A stretch of 64,000 bases of DNA from Drosophila miranda (lineage: Eukaryota > Arthropoda > Insecta > Diptera > Drosophilidae). The stretch is from assembly GCF_003369915.1 (NCBI RefSeq), contig NC_046675.1:16864001-16928000 (forward strand), given 5' to 3'. The position numbers were made by a program, and so were the translations under genes. Positions 50,484-63,098 of the stretch are shown one piece after another (within the stretch, counting starts at the first letter, position 1; each line of letters begins with the position of its first letter). The notes under the pieces were generated by a model. The model was not told where the DNA came from and ran no database searches. It worked only from the letters and a program-made list of their open reading frames with translations.

Positions 50484-51883
50484 ATGTTTTTGCATAACAG
50501 AAACTTGTGCAGGCTGGCCAGTGAGTAGATGCAATTAAGGATCAGACAGTCTCTGATCTATTCCTTTTGCAGCCAATGGCGTTAACTTGGCAGCGAGGGC
50601 AAGACACTTCAGCGGTCAGCCGGCTAAGACCGCGGTCCTCATGCTCAATATGGGCGGACCACAGAGCACCGACCAGGTGCACGACTACCTACTGAGAATC
50701 ATGACTGACCGGGACATGATCCAGCTGCCGGTGCAGAGCAGGCTAGGTCCCTGGATTGCCCAGCGGCGAACGCCGGAGGTGCAAAAAAAGTACAAAGAGA
50801 TTGGCGGTGGATCGCCCATACTCAAGTGGACGGAGCTGCAAGGCCAGCTGATGTGTGAGCAGCTCGACAAGCTGTCACCGACGACCGCCCCCCACAAGCA
50901 CTACGTGGGCTTCCGCTACGTCAATCCTCTGACAGAGAACACCCTGGCACAGATCGAGAGGTGGTTTACATAAGAGAAAGTATGATGCGTTTTCTTGGGA
51001 TTACATTTTGTCATGTTCCAGCGACAAGCCAGAGAGGGTGGTGCTCTTCTCGCAGTATCCACAATACAGCTGCGCCACATCCGGCTCCAGCTTCAATTCC
51101 ATTTTCACCCACTACCGCAGCAAGTGAGTAGCGAAACCCTTACGGAGCAGGGCGATATGACCAAGAAAAACACCCCTTCTTTGCCAGTGATTTGCCCGCC
51201 AACATCAAGTGGAGCATCATCGACCGCTGGGGCACACACCCGCTGCTCATAAAGACCTTTGCCCAGCGCATTCGCGATGAACTGGCCAAATTCGTGCCGA
51301 CCAAGAGGAACGATGTGGTCATACTTTTCACTGCCCATTCCCTGCCTCTGAAGGCGGTCAGCAGGGGCGATCCTTATCCCTCTGAGATCGGGGCTAGCGT
51401 GCACATGGTCATGCAGGAGCTGGGCCAGACCAATCCCTACAGCCTCGCCTGGCAGTCCAAAGTGGGACCACTGCCCTGGCTTGCCCCGGCCACAGATGAT
51501 GCAATCAAGGTGGGTTCTGGCGTACCAATCAACCACTACGAATATTATTGCTTTCTCTTTTGCAGGGGTATGTCAAGCAAGGCTTGAAGAACTTTATACT
51601 CGTGCCCATTGCCTTTGTCAACGAGCATATCGAAACCCTGCACGAGCTGGACATCGAGTACTGCGACGAGTTGGCCAAGGAGGTGGGCGTGGAGGAGATA
51701 CGCCGTGCCGCCGCCCCCAACGACCATCCGCTGTTCATCGATGCCCTCAGCAACATTGTGGCGGATCACCTGAAGTCCCAGCGGGCCGTCAATCCCAAGT
51801 TTCTGATGCGCTGCCCCATGTGCACGAATCCCCGCTGCCGCGAGAGCAAGCGCTGGTATCAGCAGCTCTGCAGCTCCCAATAG
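50484..51883 (+). CDS. FeCH: Ferrochelatase (haem synthase), mitochondrial
   Basis: Inserts ferrous iron into protoporphyrin IX, the last step of haem synthesis, on the inner mitochondrial membrane. Exons are 50484-50520, 50573-50960, 51022-51123, 51188-51509 and 51566-51883, all in phase, giving 388 aa. The short Arg/Ala-rich N-terminus suits a mitochondrial presequence. Family motifs are [20 protein letters not shown] (first cluster cysteine, Cys159), FTAHSLP with the catalytic His (about residue 226), and [20 protein letters not shown] with the conserved acidic residues. The C-terminal CPMC-x4-C (Cys366, 369, 374) supplies the other ligands of the [2Fe-2S] cluster found in animal ferrochelatases. 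The first exon ends after 12 codons, and the four introns are all about 52-64 bases. Confidence 0.97.
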
Positions 51884-53244
51884 GTTTTTCCCACCTGGCA
51901 TTACATTGATTTCCGGGGAATGGCCTGCGCCGCCGAGTCGTGCCAGGCATTCCAAATGCATAACAATACTATTTTTACATTTCATAGGGTTTAGTTTCTG
52001 GGTATTGGAACTTCATTTGGCTTTCATTACGTTTCATTTTCAATAAAGCAAAATAAAAAAGACACTGCACAAAAACAAAACGGGAGGAACGATAACTTCA
52101 AAGATCGAGACTTCAGATACCCTTGGAGATTAAACGTGATTATGGTATATGGAGAAGGGTACTCGACACGCACAGGCGAATGCTCCAATAGATAATACCA
52201 ATTGCAAAATCAACGGGCATTGCGTGCGCTATTGCAACATAATAATACAGTAGGTATTCTTACATATATATTTGACTGCTCCAAACTTCATAAAAAGCCT
52301 GCCTACCGCTGTTATAAAAGAAAAGAACGTTTGACCCAACGGCAGCCATTGAGATACATACATATGTAAAAATATATTCATTAGTGGCCTTTTTAAATTA
52401 TACACTTCCTGTATCAATTCAATGCATAAATCGAACCCCTGCACATGGCTACATCTACTTGGAAAATCCTCTTCACTGTTCACTTAATTGCAAACACGAT
52501 CAAAAAATGTAAATACTATCGGAAAGGGAATACATTCAACGTATGTGTGTGTCCCCGCTCTCTTTCGTTTTGTGCGCTTGCTCTCTTCGCCACACGTGCG
52601 CTGCTTTTTCTGCCGCTCGCTCTTTCTCTTTTTCGACGGCGACAAAACAGCTGTTCGCATAGTCAGACTATTTTATTCTCCACTTTGTTATTTTGTGACG
52701 CTTCCATCGAATTGGCTTTGACCGAGTCTGGAAACTCAGTTTTCAAATGGACAAAACAATCCGCCAACGCTGGACGCGCTTCACCCAAGCAGCCAGCATT
52801 CAGGACCCTCTGCATTTTGCATCATCCTCATCAGTCTCCTTCTGCCACCACACGCACATTGCGTAACGGAGCCCTGAAATTGGAAAAGACTTGGTCTGCC
52901 AAGGGCACAAATTGGAACTTCGACTTTGTATATATATGTATATTCGCGCCAGATCGAATCACAGTCATTAATCAAGAGAAGCGGCCGCAGTTTCTAATTG
53001 GGGAAAGCTTTTTCAGACGCTGCCGATCGACAGTTGTGCCGTCGGGTCCAATTAAGCCACGCTTCTTGAAAAGTGCCTCGATTGATTCGATTGTTTGCAG
53101 GCAGTGCCGTTTTCGAGCTGCCAAACCCCATTGCATCCCATAGTACAACAGTGGCACACCACAAGCTGAAATCTAATCTGCCCATCGTCACAGGCAGATC
53201 ATAAACCCATTCATTCGAAGAGTACCAAAAACAAGCCCGAGAGT
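51884..53244 (+). other. FeCH 3' end and upstream region of the riboflavin transporter
   Basis: AATAAA at 52042-52047 is the likely FeCH poly(A) signal, 160 bases after the stop. The stretch 52445-53143 is open in one plus frame for 232 codons but shows no family features. I read it as promoter and 5' UTR of the next gene. Confidence 0.45.
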
Positions 53245-55663
53245 ATGAGCAGCTACCAGAGCAGGTCTGGACTCGGCATTGCCAGCCAGTCCGGGCCAGT
53301 CTACGGAGTGATCTCGTCGTTGGACGACCCCAGTGCGGTTCCTTCCGATTTCGCCAGGTAAGCGGACGATTACCTGTAATTTTGTGTACACTCCAAAAAC
53401 CAGTTTTAAATAAGCTTAAAGCTCAGAGGGCTTTCTCCCGCACTCTCTTTGCATCGGAGTTATGCTAATTTGGGAAGCAACGAGCGCCGTGACGTCGTCG
53501 TGGGTCCATGAATGGGTTCCGATTCCAATTTAGATTCTTATCATCCACAGTCAGATACTCGAAAGTACGTGCAGATAGTCCCAGCCTAATTGAATTACCA
53601 GATTAGAGGTGGAACGTATGTGACCAATTGCACATCATTGAGTATCTACTCCAATGTGAGATTAGACCCAAAGATATATCCAATCGAAAGTGGGGATTAC
53701 CTTTGAAGAGGAGGGGAATTTAATAATTATCTTTGGGGTGACTCCGGGTACACTTTGTGGAAGCCAAGTGGAACATCAACCGCGGAAACCATAATCGCTT
53801 TAGCGTTCGGTTATCTCTTCTGCAAAGACACGAAAATAATGTACTGCTGATGCCCTGCTGTATTTGATAATGATTTTGTAAAGCTTATCTGAACAATTGG
53901 TTGGCATGAAATCGAATGTGGGTTCAGTTTTAAGATATACTACCCCGCGACTACTTAGACATTGTGAGAAGAGGCAAAGGCTTTGTACATGCTCGTATAC
54001 ATACATATGTATGTACATATATGCGTTAAATTCCATTGCAATCAAATATGCCATTTATTGTTATTTATTTGGGCTAGACTTATCGACACACTGTGTCTGT
54101 GATTCGACCGCAGTACAAATATGAGACTGTGTTTATTATAGCAAGATATCGCTGTTAACAAAAGACAGACATCGTGGATTAAAACTAAGATCATTTATTC
54201 CTAGCGATAATATCTGTGGGATTTCTTAATGAGACTTCATAAAACCTCTATTATCATCTCTACAATGTTGCAAGCACGAACCGAAGTAATCTAATCTCTT
54301 TTGTTCCAGATGCGCCGTGGCCGAGCCCAGCGAGAGCGAGCTAAGCGTATTCCTCACCTGGCGGACCATTCACAAGAAGATGGAGCAGAAGTACTGCTCT
54401 GTACTTAGGAATCGCAGCCTGATTGTCGATCTACTAGCCATATTTTTTGGCATCGGCACCTGGCTGGGCGTTAATGGAACCTTCATACAACTTCCACTGC
54501 TGGTCGACGAGGCCCCCGAGGGCTGGAGTCTGCCTTCTTACCTGAGCGTAATGGTCCAGATTGGCAATCTAGGTCCGCTGCTCTACACGGCCATACAGAA
54601 GTACTCACCGCGCAAGCTCAACGATGGCTGGACCATACACGGCGTTCTGCTGGTGGGCGCCATCTCCTGCCTGCTCACGGCCTTCTTCTACAACCGTACG
54701 GCTGAGGTGAACGGAGTGGATCACAGCGTGGCCCTTTTGGTGCTGACCATTTTCACGGCCCTGAATGCTTGCACCAGCTCGGTGCTGTTCATGCCGTACA
54801 TGGGGCGCTTCAAGGAGCAGTACATGGTCACGTACTTCATTGGCGAGGGACTGAGTGGCCTGCTCCCGAGTGTAACAGCCCTTATCCAGGGCATTGGCGA
54901 GACATCGCAGTGCGTTTTGGTGAACGTCACGGAGACCGGCCAGGAGATCTTCGAGCAGCAGAAGGTGCCACCGAACTTCGACACCAAGGTCTTCTTCCTC
55001 ATCCTGTTCGGCCTGATGGTGCTCAGCTACATTGGCTACACGCTGCTCAATGCACTGCCCCTGGCCAGGATGGAGTACGCCAAAGTCACCGTCAGCGATG
55101 GCAACAAATACGTGTACGGTGAGGCGGACAATCAGCCGCCTTCGGAAAAGCTGACCCGCGGCCAATACACCTATCTGTTGCTACTGATAGGAGCTATCTC
55201 CCTGTTTAGCAACGGGATGTTTGGGAGCATCCAGTCCTACTCGAGTGCCCCCTATGGATCGCGTTCCTATCATCTGGCCGCCACGCTGAGTGTGATCGCC
55301 AATCCGGTGGCTTGCTTCATGGCGATGTTCCTGCATTTTACCTCACTGCGCCTCATAACCGTGCTCTCTATCATCGCCGCATTGCTCACCAGCTACGTCT
55401 TTACCACGGCCGCTCTGAGTCCATATCCGCCGTTCTATGACCATAGCTTCGGAGGTATCCTAGTCGTCGCTGCCTGGACCCTTCTGGTGGGCATCGTCAG
55501 CTACACCAAGCTGGGTATCACCACTGTGATGCGCTCCCAGGGTGGCCAGTCGCTGGTCTGGGTGGGATCCATCACCCAGCTGGGCTCCACCATTGGTGCT
55601 GTGTCGATCTTCTTCGCCATCAACTACACGGATATGTTCCAGGCGGCGGAGATGACTTGCTGA
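53245..55663 (+). CDS. rift: Riboflavin transporter, SLC52 family
   Basis: Multi-pass plasma-membrane transporter for riboflavin, the FMN and FAD precursor. Two coding exons, 53245-53357 and 54310-55663, join at an AG|A arginine codon to give 488 aa. Residues 1-60 are hydrophilic and cytosolic in character (Ser-rich, acidic). The membrane domain then begins with LLAIFFGIGTWLGVNGTFIQLPLLV and PEGWSLPSYL, both typical of SLC52. About ten to eleven hydrophobic segments follow, with a hydrophilic loop in the middle (about residues 270-290). The FGSIQSYSS segment and the helices after it resemble the family C-half. Fly CG11576 (rift) is the expected orthologue. The 952-base intron is large for this gene-dense stretch. 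It lies downstream of FeCH on the same strand. Confidence 0.93.
53358..54309 (+). other. Intron of the riboflavin transporter gene
   Basis: 952 bases, GTAAGC at the left and TTCCAG at the right. No nested gene was recognised. Confidence 0.8.
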
Positions 55664-56140
55664 TGCAAAGCATGGAATGGAATGGACATCCAGGGATGAA
55701 TCGTGATTTTTACTGTAGTTTAGTGTGATATTTTTCAGATTTGTATTTCTACTTGTATCGTCACAATGAAGACAATAGTATATTAAGTTCCTGAACTTTG
55801 AGCCAAAGACTATATGATTACCAACATGTTGAATGAGGCACCAGAAAGCTGTTTTATGGCAGGGCTTTTCGTAATGCTCCGTAGACAGAGGGCGAACGCA
55901 GGGTTTCACTTCTCGACCCGCTGCCTACTGAGTCGGATCTCTAAAGCCAGCAACAAAATACACAGTCTTTAGCGAGGTGCCGAAATGACTTACTTTGGGC
56001 AAATCGATATGTAGATGCAACATAGTTGTACCCTTTTTTAGGATTTTCTGAATGAAATCAGGAGGAAAACTATTTATTAGAAATATCTTCTCTCGTCGAA
56101 ATTTTTAAATTTAGACATCAGATTTATCATATCATTAAAC
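55664..56140. other. Convergent 3' ends
   Basis: Spacer between the stop of the riboflavin transporter (+) and the stop of the 287-aa gene (-). No coding sequence was recognised. Confidence 0.5.
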
Positions 56141-57077
56141 TTAGCCTCTAGTACTATCGGCTTGATCGGCTTCGCTGTCGATATCGCCCTCATAACCAGA
56201 CTGGGTGCGCGACCGCCCATTTGTCGCCGGCTTCATCTCCTCGACGGAAGCCTCTGTCGCTGGATCGCGGGTGCTGAAGCAGTCCTCGAAGTACTTGGAC
56301 GTATCCTTGCCATCCCCCAGCGCCTTGTTGAACGCCTCGATCTTGTCGCGAAGGCTGGGACTGACGCTGCTAGTGGGACTCACGCTGTTGCTGGGCGATA
56401 GCTTTTTTGCCTGCGGAGTGGGAGGCGCGTACTGAGTGGGGGCGGCGGATGCGGCGGGCACAGCAGATGCGACGGATGCGCTGAATGGGGCGGACGGGGC
56501 GGTACCACCGCTGCCGACCATATTTTCCAAGAAACTTTGCACCTTCTCAAACTTCTCCTTGGCACTCTTGAAAGTTATCAGGCAATCGCGAAGCAAGTCA
56601 TCGTCGTTGAGCGTTTTAAACTCGAGAAATAGGCTACGGATCTCGGTCGTATCAATGGACTGCTTGTCCAACCCCAAATTCGTTGTGTTGGCAGTACCGA
56701 TCGTCTCGAAGCTCCTGATTAGGTTCTTTATTTTGGGGGTGTTGGTGTTGGTGGTTATCGCCAGATGCATGCCATCGCTCACATCGGACAATTCCTTGAG
56801 TAGCTTCACCGACTCCTGGATGTCCTGGTTGTTTCTCTGGACGCACTGACTGAGCCGATCACGGAGACTGCGCATGTACTCGCCACTCGACATATACTCG
56901 TTATCGAGTGTATTCCCTAGTAAATCTGTAGTGTAGAGTAGGGTAGCAAAGGATGTCTGGTAAGTCTCTGTTAATTTTGCAGCGAGTAAATTCCTTACCA
57001 GGAACTACATTTTCCTCGGCCTTCAAGCGACTAGTCACCTCTGACTGGTGTTTGATTTTTGGTTGTTGACTATCCAT
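56141..57077 (-). CDS. Uncharacterised 287-aa helical protein
   Basis: Not recognised. Two exons, 57077-56999 and 56925-56141 on the minus strand, join in phase 1 through a 73-base intron, giving 287 aa. Residues about 1-150 are hydrophilic and predicted helical, with heptad-like spacing (MRSLRDRLSQCVQRN, SVKLLKELSDV, IRSLFLEFKTLNDDDLL, FKSAKEKFEKVQSFLENM). A Pro/Ala/Ser-rich linker (about 155-205) and an acidic, Ser-rich tail (DIDSEADQADS) follow. No signal peptide or membrane segment. The look is that of a small coiled-coil adaptor or complex subunit. It is tail-to-tail with the riboflavin transporter and shares an upstream spacer with the DCAF5-like gene. Balanced codon use and clean splice sites support a real gene. 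Confidence 0.8.
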
Positions 57078-58448
57078 TGTATCCTTAAAAATAATTTAAC
57101 CAAAATCAAAAAAAAGATCTACGAATTTTATAGATGTATATCCTACTGAAATTTGGTTATAACTGAAGATGTCATAGCTCGTTTTGGAAGTGTAGTGTAC
57201 GCTTTTCACAAAGGTTACTTTATGACATCATCTTTTTTAGCAGAACAATTTTTAGTTAGCAGTTTTTTTTTTTTGTTTAGTTTTCAACTGTACCATTTAA
57301 CAAACTACCGATGCGAATAGCTTATAGCTTTTGTATTTTATACAAAAAATATCGAAATATATATATAAAAATATCGCATATTCAATTAATGCTGCCCAAT
57401 GACATCGTTCGGAGCAAAAAGTATAGCTCGCAATACTGCGGCAAATGTTTTGGTCAACTAGTATTACTACTGTACTATTCTTGATGACAGATATTTAAAA
57501 CACAGAGGAGCTCATGAAATAAACAAATCCAAAGCTTGGAACATCTATATATACAGGATTGTATTGTCTCAGGATTCAACCTGAAGAGTGAACCTTTTCA
57601 TACCTTTTTGTAGACCTCCTCCGAACACTAGTTGCATACATTTTTAAAAAGAAACAGCGTGACAAAGAAAGGAACGGACACAAGAGTGAGAACAGAACCT
57701 TTAGTACCCTTTTAGTGGTCTTCCCACTGTAGTTCCATCAATAACAGGCCGAGAGAGAGCGAGTGAGTGCAACAGTTGTATGGAAACTCGACCAATTCAC
57801 AAGTGAACGCATCGAAAATTGTGAGCACTTTGCAACCACCCTCGACCCACTGTCGCTGGCTGAGCGAACAGCTGGTTTCTTCGCCTCGGCTTGTATACTT
57901 TATGTTTTCATTTTGATTAGGGCAATGGCAATATATTCCGATGATTAAAACCAGTCGCGGCGAGTCGGGAGTCTTTGCGTTGTTGTCGTGTTGTTGCTGA
58001 AAATATCTATCCAGCCGGAAAATATTATTGCTTCCAACTGGAGGAATTATTGAGGAATTGAAATCCAATCGCCGACGAATGTTAGAGCGAACAAATAACA
58101 AACTTTTCCTGGGATTCAAAGTCCCGACCTACCCCCCACCACTGGCCAGCCAGCAGCCTCGAATTTCCCCTCAGAAAGTTACTGTTTCTGGCATGAAAAA
58201 AAGTGTCGAATATAGAGAAATAGCGAATATGTCGAAGCTGAACCAGAACGAGAACATCTGCTGCTGCCACAGCCTGGAGACACATTAGGTGTGGGTGTCC
58301 GTCTCTCTGTGCCCGTGCCCGTGCCTGTGCCTGTGCCTGTTCCGAGTGTCGCTCTCTCTCTCTCTCTCTCTCTCTGACTCTCTGCTCCGTCTCTGAGTCT
58401 CTTGTTGTGAAGTGAAAAGTTTAGTTGGTTACTGAAACAATTTCTAGG
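57078..58448. other. Divergent promoter region of the 287-aa gene and DCAF5-like gene
   Basis: 1.37 kb between two oppositely directed start codons. A 5' UTR intron acceptor for the DCAF5-like gene (TTTCTAG) ends at 58447, so its transcription start and first untranslated exon lie inside. A (CT)n run occupies about 58347-58376. Open frames here (up to 135 codons) have no family features. Confidence 0.5.
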
Positions 58449-61400
58449 ATGAACTACACCCGAGGCAGTCGCTCTGTGGAGTGCCTCAATCTGAATCTGG
58501 GCCTGGGACTACGCGAGAGCGATCTGCTGTCTGGCCAACTGTCGGCGGGCATTTTCCGGCAGCGCCTCAGTGCAGCAGAGAATCTCTACCAGCGCAACCT
58601 GACCGGCCACTATGGGTGTGTCAATGCCTTGGAATTTAGCAACGGTGGACAGTTCCTCGCCTCAGGTCAGTGCGGATCAACACCTGTTGCTGTGAAGGAA
58701 CCCAACCCTCTACATCTGCATCATATCTTTATTAGGTGGGGACGACAAGCGGGTGCTGCTGTGGAACATCGACCAGGAGGTGATGTCCGAAATGGGACGG
58801 CCGCAGGTCATGAACGAGACGCACACCAGCAACATCTTCTGCCTGGGCTTCGACACCCTCAATGCACATGTGTTTTCCGGTGGCAACGATGACCTGGTCA
58901 TTCAACATGACCTTGCCACGTAAGTTGAGGCTCAGTCATCCCAGCTGGAACGTTGTTTATCTCATCGCTCTTTTCTTACCTTTACAGCGGCAAGCTCTTG
59001 AATTACTTTTCACATGGAGGACCCGTCTATGGGCTGAGCGTGGACCGGACCAGCGTCCATCTGTTTAGCGTGGCCACTGAGAGCGGCGAGGTCCTGTTCT
59101 ATGACCTGCGTGTGGGTAACTACGAGCCCCTGACTGTGGCCAAATTCCGTTCCCCGTTTAATGCCGTCGAGTTTCATCCGCTGAATGGCAACTTCCTGGC
59201 CACGGCCAATGCCAAGCGCGGCGCCATGCTCTGGGATCTGAGGCATCATAATCAGTGAGTCCGATCGACAGCTTGCATGATTTGGGATCTCACTTTATCG
59301 AACATCTTTGCAGACCCCTTTGCCAGTTCAACTATATCCCGGAATCGCCCAGCTGCATGAGTGTGCGTTTCAATTGCAGTGGCAGCCTCCTGCTCACCTT
59401 GCACCGTCGACTGCCACCTATATTGTTCAGTCCCAACTCGCCGGAGCCTTTGGGGACCTTCTACCATGACGAGTACTTTAACTCGTGCACCATGAAGAGC
59501 TGCACCTTTGCAGGCCCGCAGGATGAGATGGTTGTGTCCGGCTCGGATAACTTTAACATGTTCATTTGGCGGATGGATGGTGTGGATTGTAAGTTTCAAC
59601 AAGGGGGGGATGGGATGAATCTATAAAGAACAATCGCTCATACTCTACCCTGTAGTGGAGGAAAAGAATCAATGGATTGACACGCCCCCCATTATCCTGA
59701 CCGGCCATCGTTCTGTGGTCAATCAGGTGCGCTTCAATCGACAGCGCTGCCTGCTGGCCTCTTCTGGTGTGGAGAAGATCATTAAGGTTCGTTTGATAGA
59801 TACATTTTTCCCCATTGTAATCCGCACTCCCTCCTCCTGCAGTTATGGAGCCCTTTTGAACAGCATGGCTGGGAGGGATCGCTGATGTATCCGCCAGCCA
59901 AGCCCTACTGCAACCGCACCCTGCACAACAACACCACGGAGCATATTATACAGGACTTTAGCTCCTGCGACACTGACGAGGACCAGGCGATGCTGGCCTT
60001 CTTCGATACTTTGGTGCAACGGGAGCTGGAATCCTGGAACACCAATGGCAATCATACGAGCAGTGACAGCACCTCCTCTAGCACATCCTCAGAGCGCAGC
60101 GAGGCTGGGGCCAGCTCGGCATCGGAGGAAGAGCCCACCGATGATGAGGACGATACCCCCAACGTCAGCGAGCTCTCCTGGCAGACGCATCCCAATCGCA
60201 TCTTCTATCTGATCGCCAAGAAGCGTCGCGCTCTTTTGCAAATGGCTGTAAAGGGCACTGGGGGACAGCAGCGCAGTGTGGAAGAGCTGCTGGCACGACT
60301 CAATGGGGAGCAGAAGCAGGCGGCCACCGCGGCCCGCATCAGCGACTGGCTGGTCGAGACACATCGCCTGTTTGCGGACGATGAGATGCCCACCACTTCC
60401 GCCGAGGCTGCAGCCCGCGAGCAGCGTCGTCGCGTCTTCGATCAGCTCTCCCGTAGTCCCCGCAAGCCGCCTGTACTCAAAATAGGTGAGTCAGATTCCT
60501 CTTTATTTTCCCTTTTTATGACCGAAAAACAGTTCGACGAGACAGACGGAGCCGGCCAGAAGGCAGCCAATGGTGAGGGAATAGAAGGCCAGCTGCACGT
60601 CCGAGAGGGTGAGCACCTTCCACCGTCCCACGTCCAGCTGGGCCAGATAGTCGGGGAATCGCTGGATGCTCCACTTGGCCCGCTCTTTCATCTCTCCCGT
60701 CCAGAGCTGAATGAGGCCACCGGCCACAAGGTGCAGCACCACGTGATTGAGCTCCTCTAGGTATGGCGATGGCCGAGGCAGGATGTAGCCTATGTGGTAG
60801 GTCTTGGGGCATTCGGGTATCTTGTGCACCTTCTTGGTCATCACATACCGGATGTCGTTCAGCTGCAGGCTGGCGGAGCGCGTGACTCCGGCGAATTTGC
60901 CCTGCCTCGAAACCATCTCGATGAGACGCTCCTCGCCCTCGGCCACCAGCATCATCTTGGCGTTCAGCCGTCGATACACCGCCGAATCGTGGCCGTAGAA
61001 GAGGTCATCCTTGAAGGCCGGATGCTTGATATAGATGGGCTTTCCGGACTCGTCCAATTCCGCCAAGGTATTGAGATCCCGGTAGTAGAGCGGTCGGATG
61101 TAGACCGTGGCCAGGCTGGACTCCAGCAGGGCTCCAAAGATGACGCTCACCAGGCACAGCGACGCCACAAATATGCGCTCCGATTGGAAGGGCGGAAAGC
61201 GACCAATATTCACCCGCACCCAGACCACCCATGTGTCGATGAAGATCCTTAGGGCGCAGCTCCAACTGCTGACCTTTCTTCCCCTGGACTTTTGGGCATC
61301 AAAAATCCTTGGGATTCCCAGGCCCCTATTCAGAGCCCTGAGGCAAAGCCAGCAAAGGGTTCCAAAGAAACCCACCATCAGGAAGCACAGCCAGACATCC

Positions 61401-63098
61401 ACATGGACGGCGAACAGGGGCATAATCGACTGTGGAATGCGCTGGGCCTTCTGCACATACAGACACAGATCGTCCATGTAGACGGCGGCACTGAACTGAA
61501 TGTCCGTGGAGAGGTAGTCCTTGATGAAGAAGCCCGCAAAGATGATGTCCACCTCGCGGCGATGGGCACGACCCACGCCACCGCTGTAGGAGCCATCCGA
61601 CCGGCGGCCACTGCAAGAAGGAGAACATTTGAATAGGGTTTTAGTTGAAGCAAACACCTTTGAGGGACTCACCCAAAGAACTCATCGTCTGGCCAGATGT
61701 AGTCCGGGGTAAAGTTCAGCTGCTTGGCCACCGTTTTGGCCAGCTTGGCGTCGGCACCCGTGATGCTCAGGATCTTTTTGTTTGCGCCATCGCCAATTAC
61801 AGCAGAGTAGACCGAATCAAAGATGTAGATTCTCAGGGGATAGCCGTTGAGATTCTGGTAGATTTGCGTGTAAGCCTGTGTCCCATCCACCAATACGATG
61901 CTCTGGTTAAAAGGATTATGAAGAAGCAGACGACCTCTGTCCAGCTGGATGTAGTAGATCTGACTGTGGTTGTGATGCTGCCAAACCTCCGCCATAAACT
62001 GCAACAACTGTGGATCCTCCGCTGGTGCACTGCTCTCCAGGGCCAGTATGTAGAAGCCGCCTCTGGGGGTTAGTTGGGGAAAAGCCTCCTGCAGTTGCTC
62101 CAAACCGGCAAAGAGGAGCACGTGATGGGGTAATGCGCTGTCCAGCTCCAATGTCCGGCTGATACTCATCGAGTATTTGCCCTGCCTCAGGAGAAACTGC
62201 ACAAAATCGTGATCTCCATCCTTCGAACTTCGCAAGTGCAGCTCCACGCCGCCCTTCAACTGGCTGAGAACGGGCACCAGCACTTGCCTGTAGCTGATAT
62301 TATTGGCTTGACCAATTGTTACTCCCACTAGGGTCAACATAATTAGCTGCAGAGTCGTCGACATTGTCCGTGTAACTGAGAGTCGCTGGGATTGCGCGGC
62401 TAACAATAGTTACAATACACAGGCCAGGTCGCGGCGGCCACTTGTTTGCTTAGTGTCAGGATTTGGTGTGACAGCTCGAGGCGGACTGCTGCTACCCACA
62501 ATTATTGGCAAGTGTCTGGGGGTTGTGTTTACACTTGGGCTCCCGTTGCCAATGACTTGTCCATTTTCCATTTATGTTTTATTTGCTCTCTCCTTCAGCA
62601 GATACGCTGCAAATGGAGCAGATGGAGCGCAAAAGGAAGTTGATTCGTGAGCGCTTTGCCGCCAGAAAGCGGCCCCGCCCCGCCGCACGGCCACGTTCCA
62701 GCGATCTGGAAAATGACAGCATCGAAGGATTAGAGGAGGACTCCAACGATTCGTCTGAAGAGGACGAGGAGAATGCCGAATCTGAGGATAACAATAATAA
62801 TAATGGCACCGATGGCATTAACGAAGCTACGGCTGTGGCTGTAGCTGTGGCTGTTGATGATGACACTGATGACTCATCGTCCACGTCCATGACCTCCATG
62901 GAGGCCCAAATTTCGCAGGCTCCCAGCACATCCAGCTCGTATCCGTTCCTCGTGGAAACCGAGGCCAATAACAACAACCAAATGGCTTCGAACAACAACC
63001 ACAAGCCACCTGCCGCTGCCAATGGATCGACTGTGGATATGTGCAACACGGAGTCATCAACCGCCTCCGCCTCCGCATCCTCGTCCACATCGAACTGA
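58449..63098 (+). CDS. DCAF5-like WD40 substrate receptor
   Basis: Orthologue of human DCAF5/WDR22, a substrate receptor for CUL4-DDB1 ubiquitin ligases. Exons are 58449-58665, 58736-58919, 58988-59254, 59314-59588, 59656-59786, 59843-60485 and 62599-63098, in phase, giving 738 aa. WD40 repeats fill residues about 50-370: GHYGCVNALEFS, SGGDDKRVLLWNI, FSGGNDDLVIQHD, VLFYDLRVGN, ATANAKRGAMLWDLR, NSCTMKSCTFAG, SGSDNFNMFIWR and GHRSVVNQVRFN..SSGVEKIIKLWSP. The YDLR and WDLR motifs fit the WDxR type of DDB1 contact. The C-terminal half is Ser/Glu-rich, includes a basic block KRKLIRERFAARKRPRP and ends acidic and Asn/Ser-rich. The last intron (60486-62598) contains a complete receptor gene on the other strand. 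Confidence 0.94.
60503..62364 (-). CDS. Ir100a: Ionotropic receptor, Ir100a-like
   Basis: Divergent member of the insect IR chemoreceptor family, related to ionotropic glutamate receptors. Two exons, 62364-61673 and 61610-60503 on the minus strand, join GG|T to give 599 aa. The ATG at 62364 begins a clear signal peptide (hydrophobic LQLIMLTLVGVTIG). Residues about 20-230 form the extracellular N-terminal half, ending in the S1-like region (PDYIWPDDEFFGG). Membrane segments: VWLCFLMVGFFGTLCWLCL, then IFVASLCLVSVIFGALLES, and near the C-terminus VQLAFYSLTIGCLLAGSVCLV. The S2-like part lies between the last two. The whole gene sits inside the last intron of the DCAF5-like gene, on the opposite strand. 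Assignment to Ir100a rests on family features and location beside 100-region genes. Confidence 0.85.

Noticed and set aside
54605-55165. 186-codon minus-strand ORF in the riboflavin transporter
   Set aside because: Antisense shadow of the transporter exon with no independent features.
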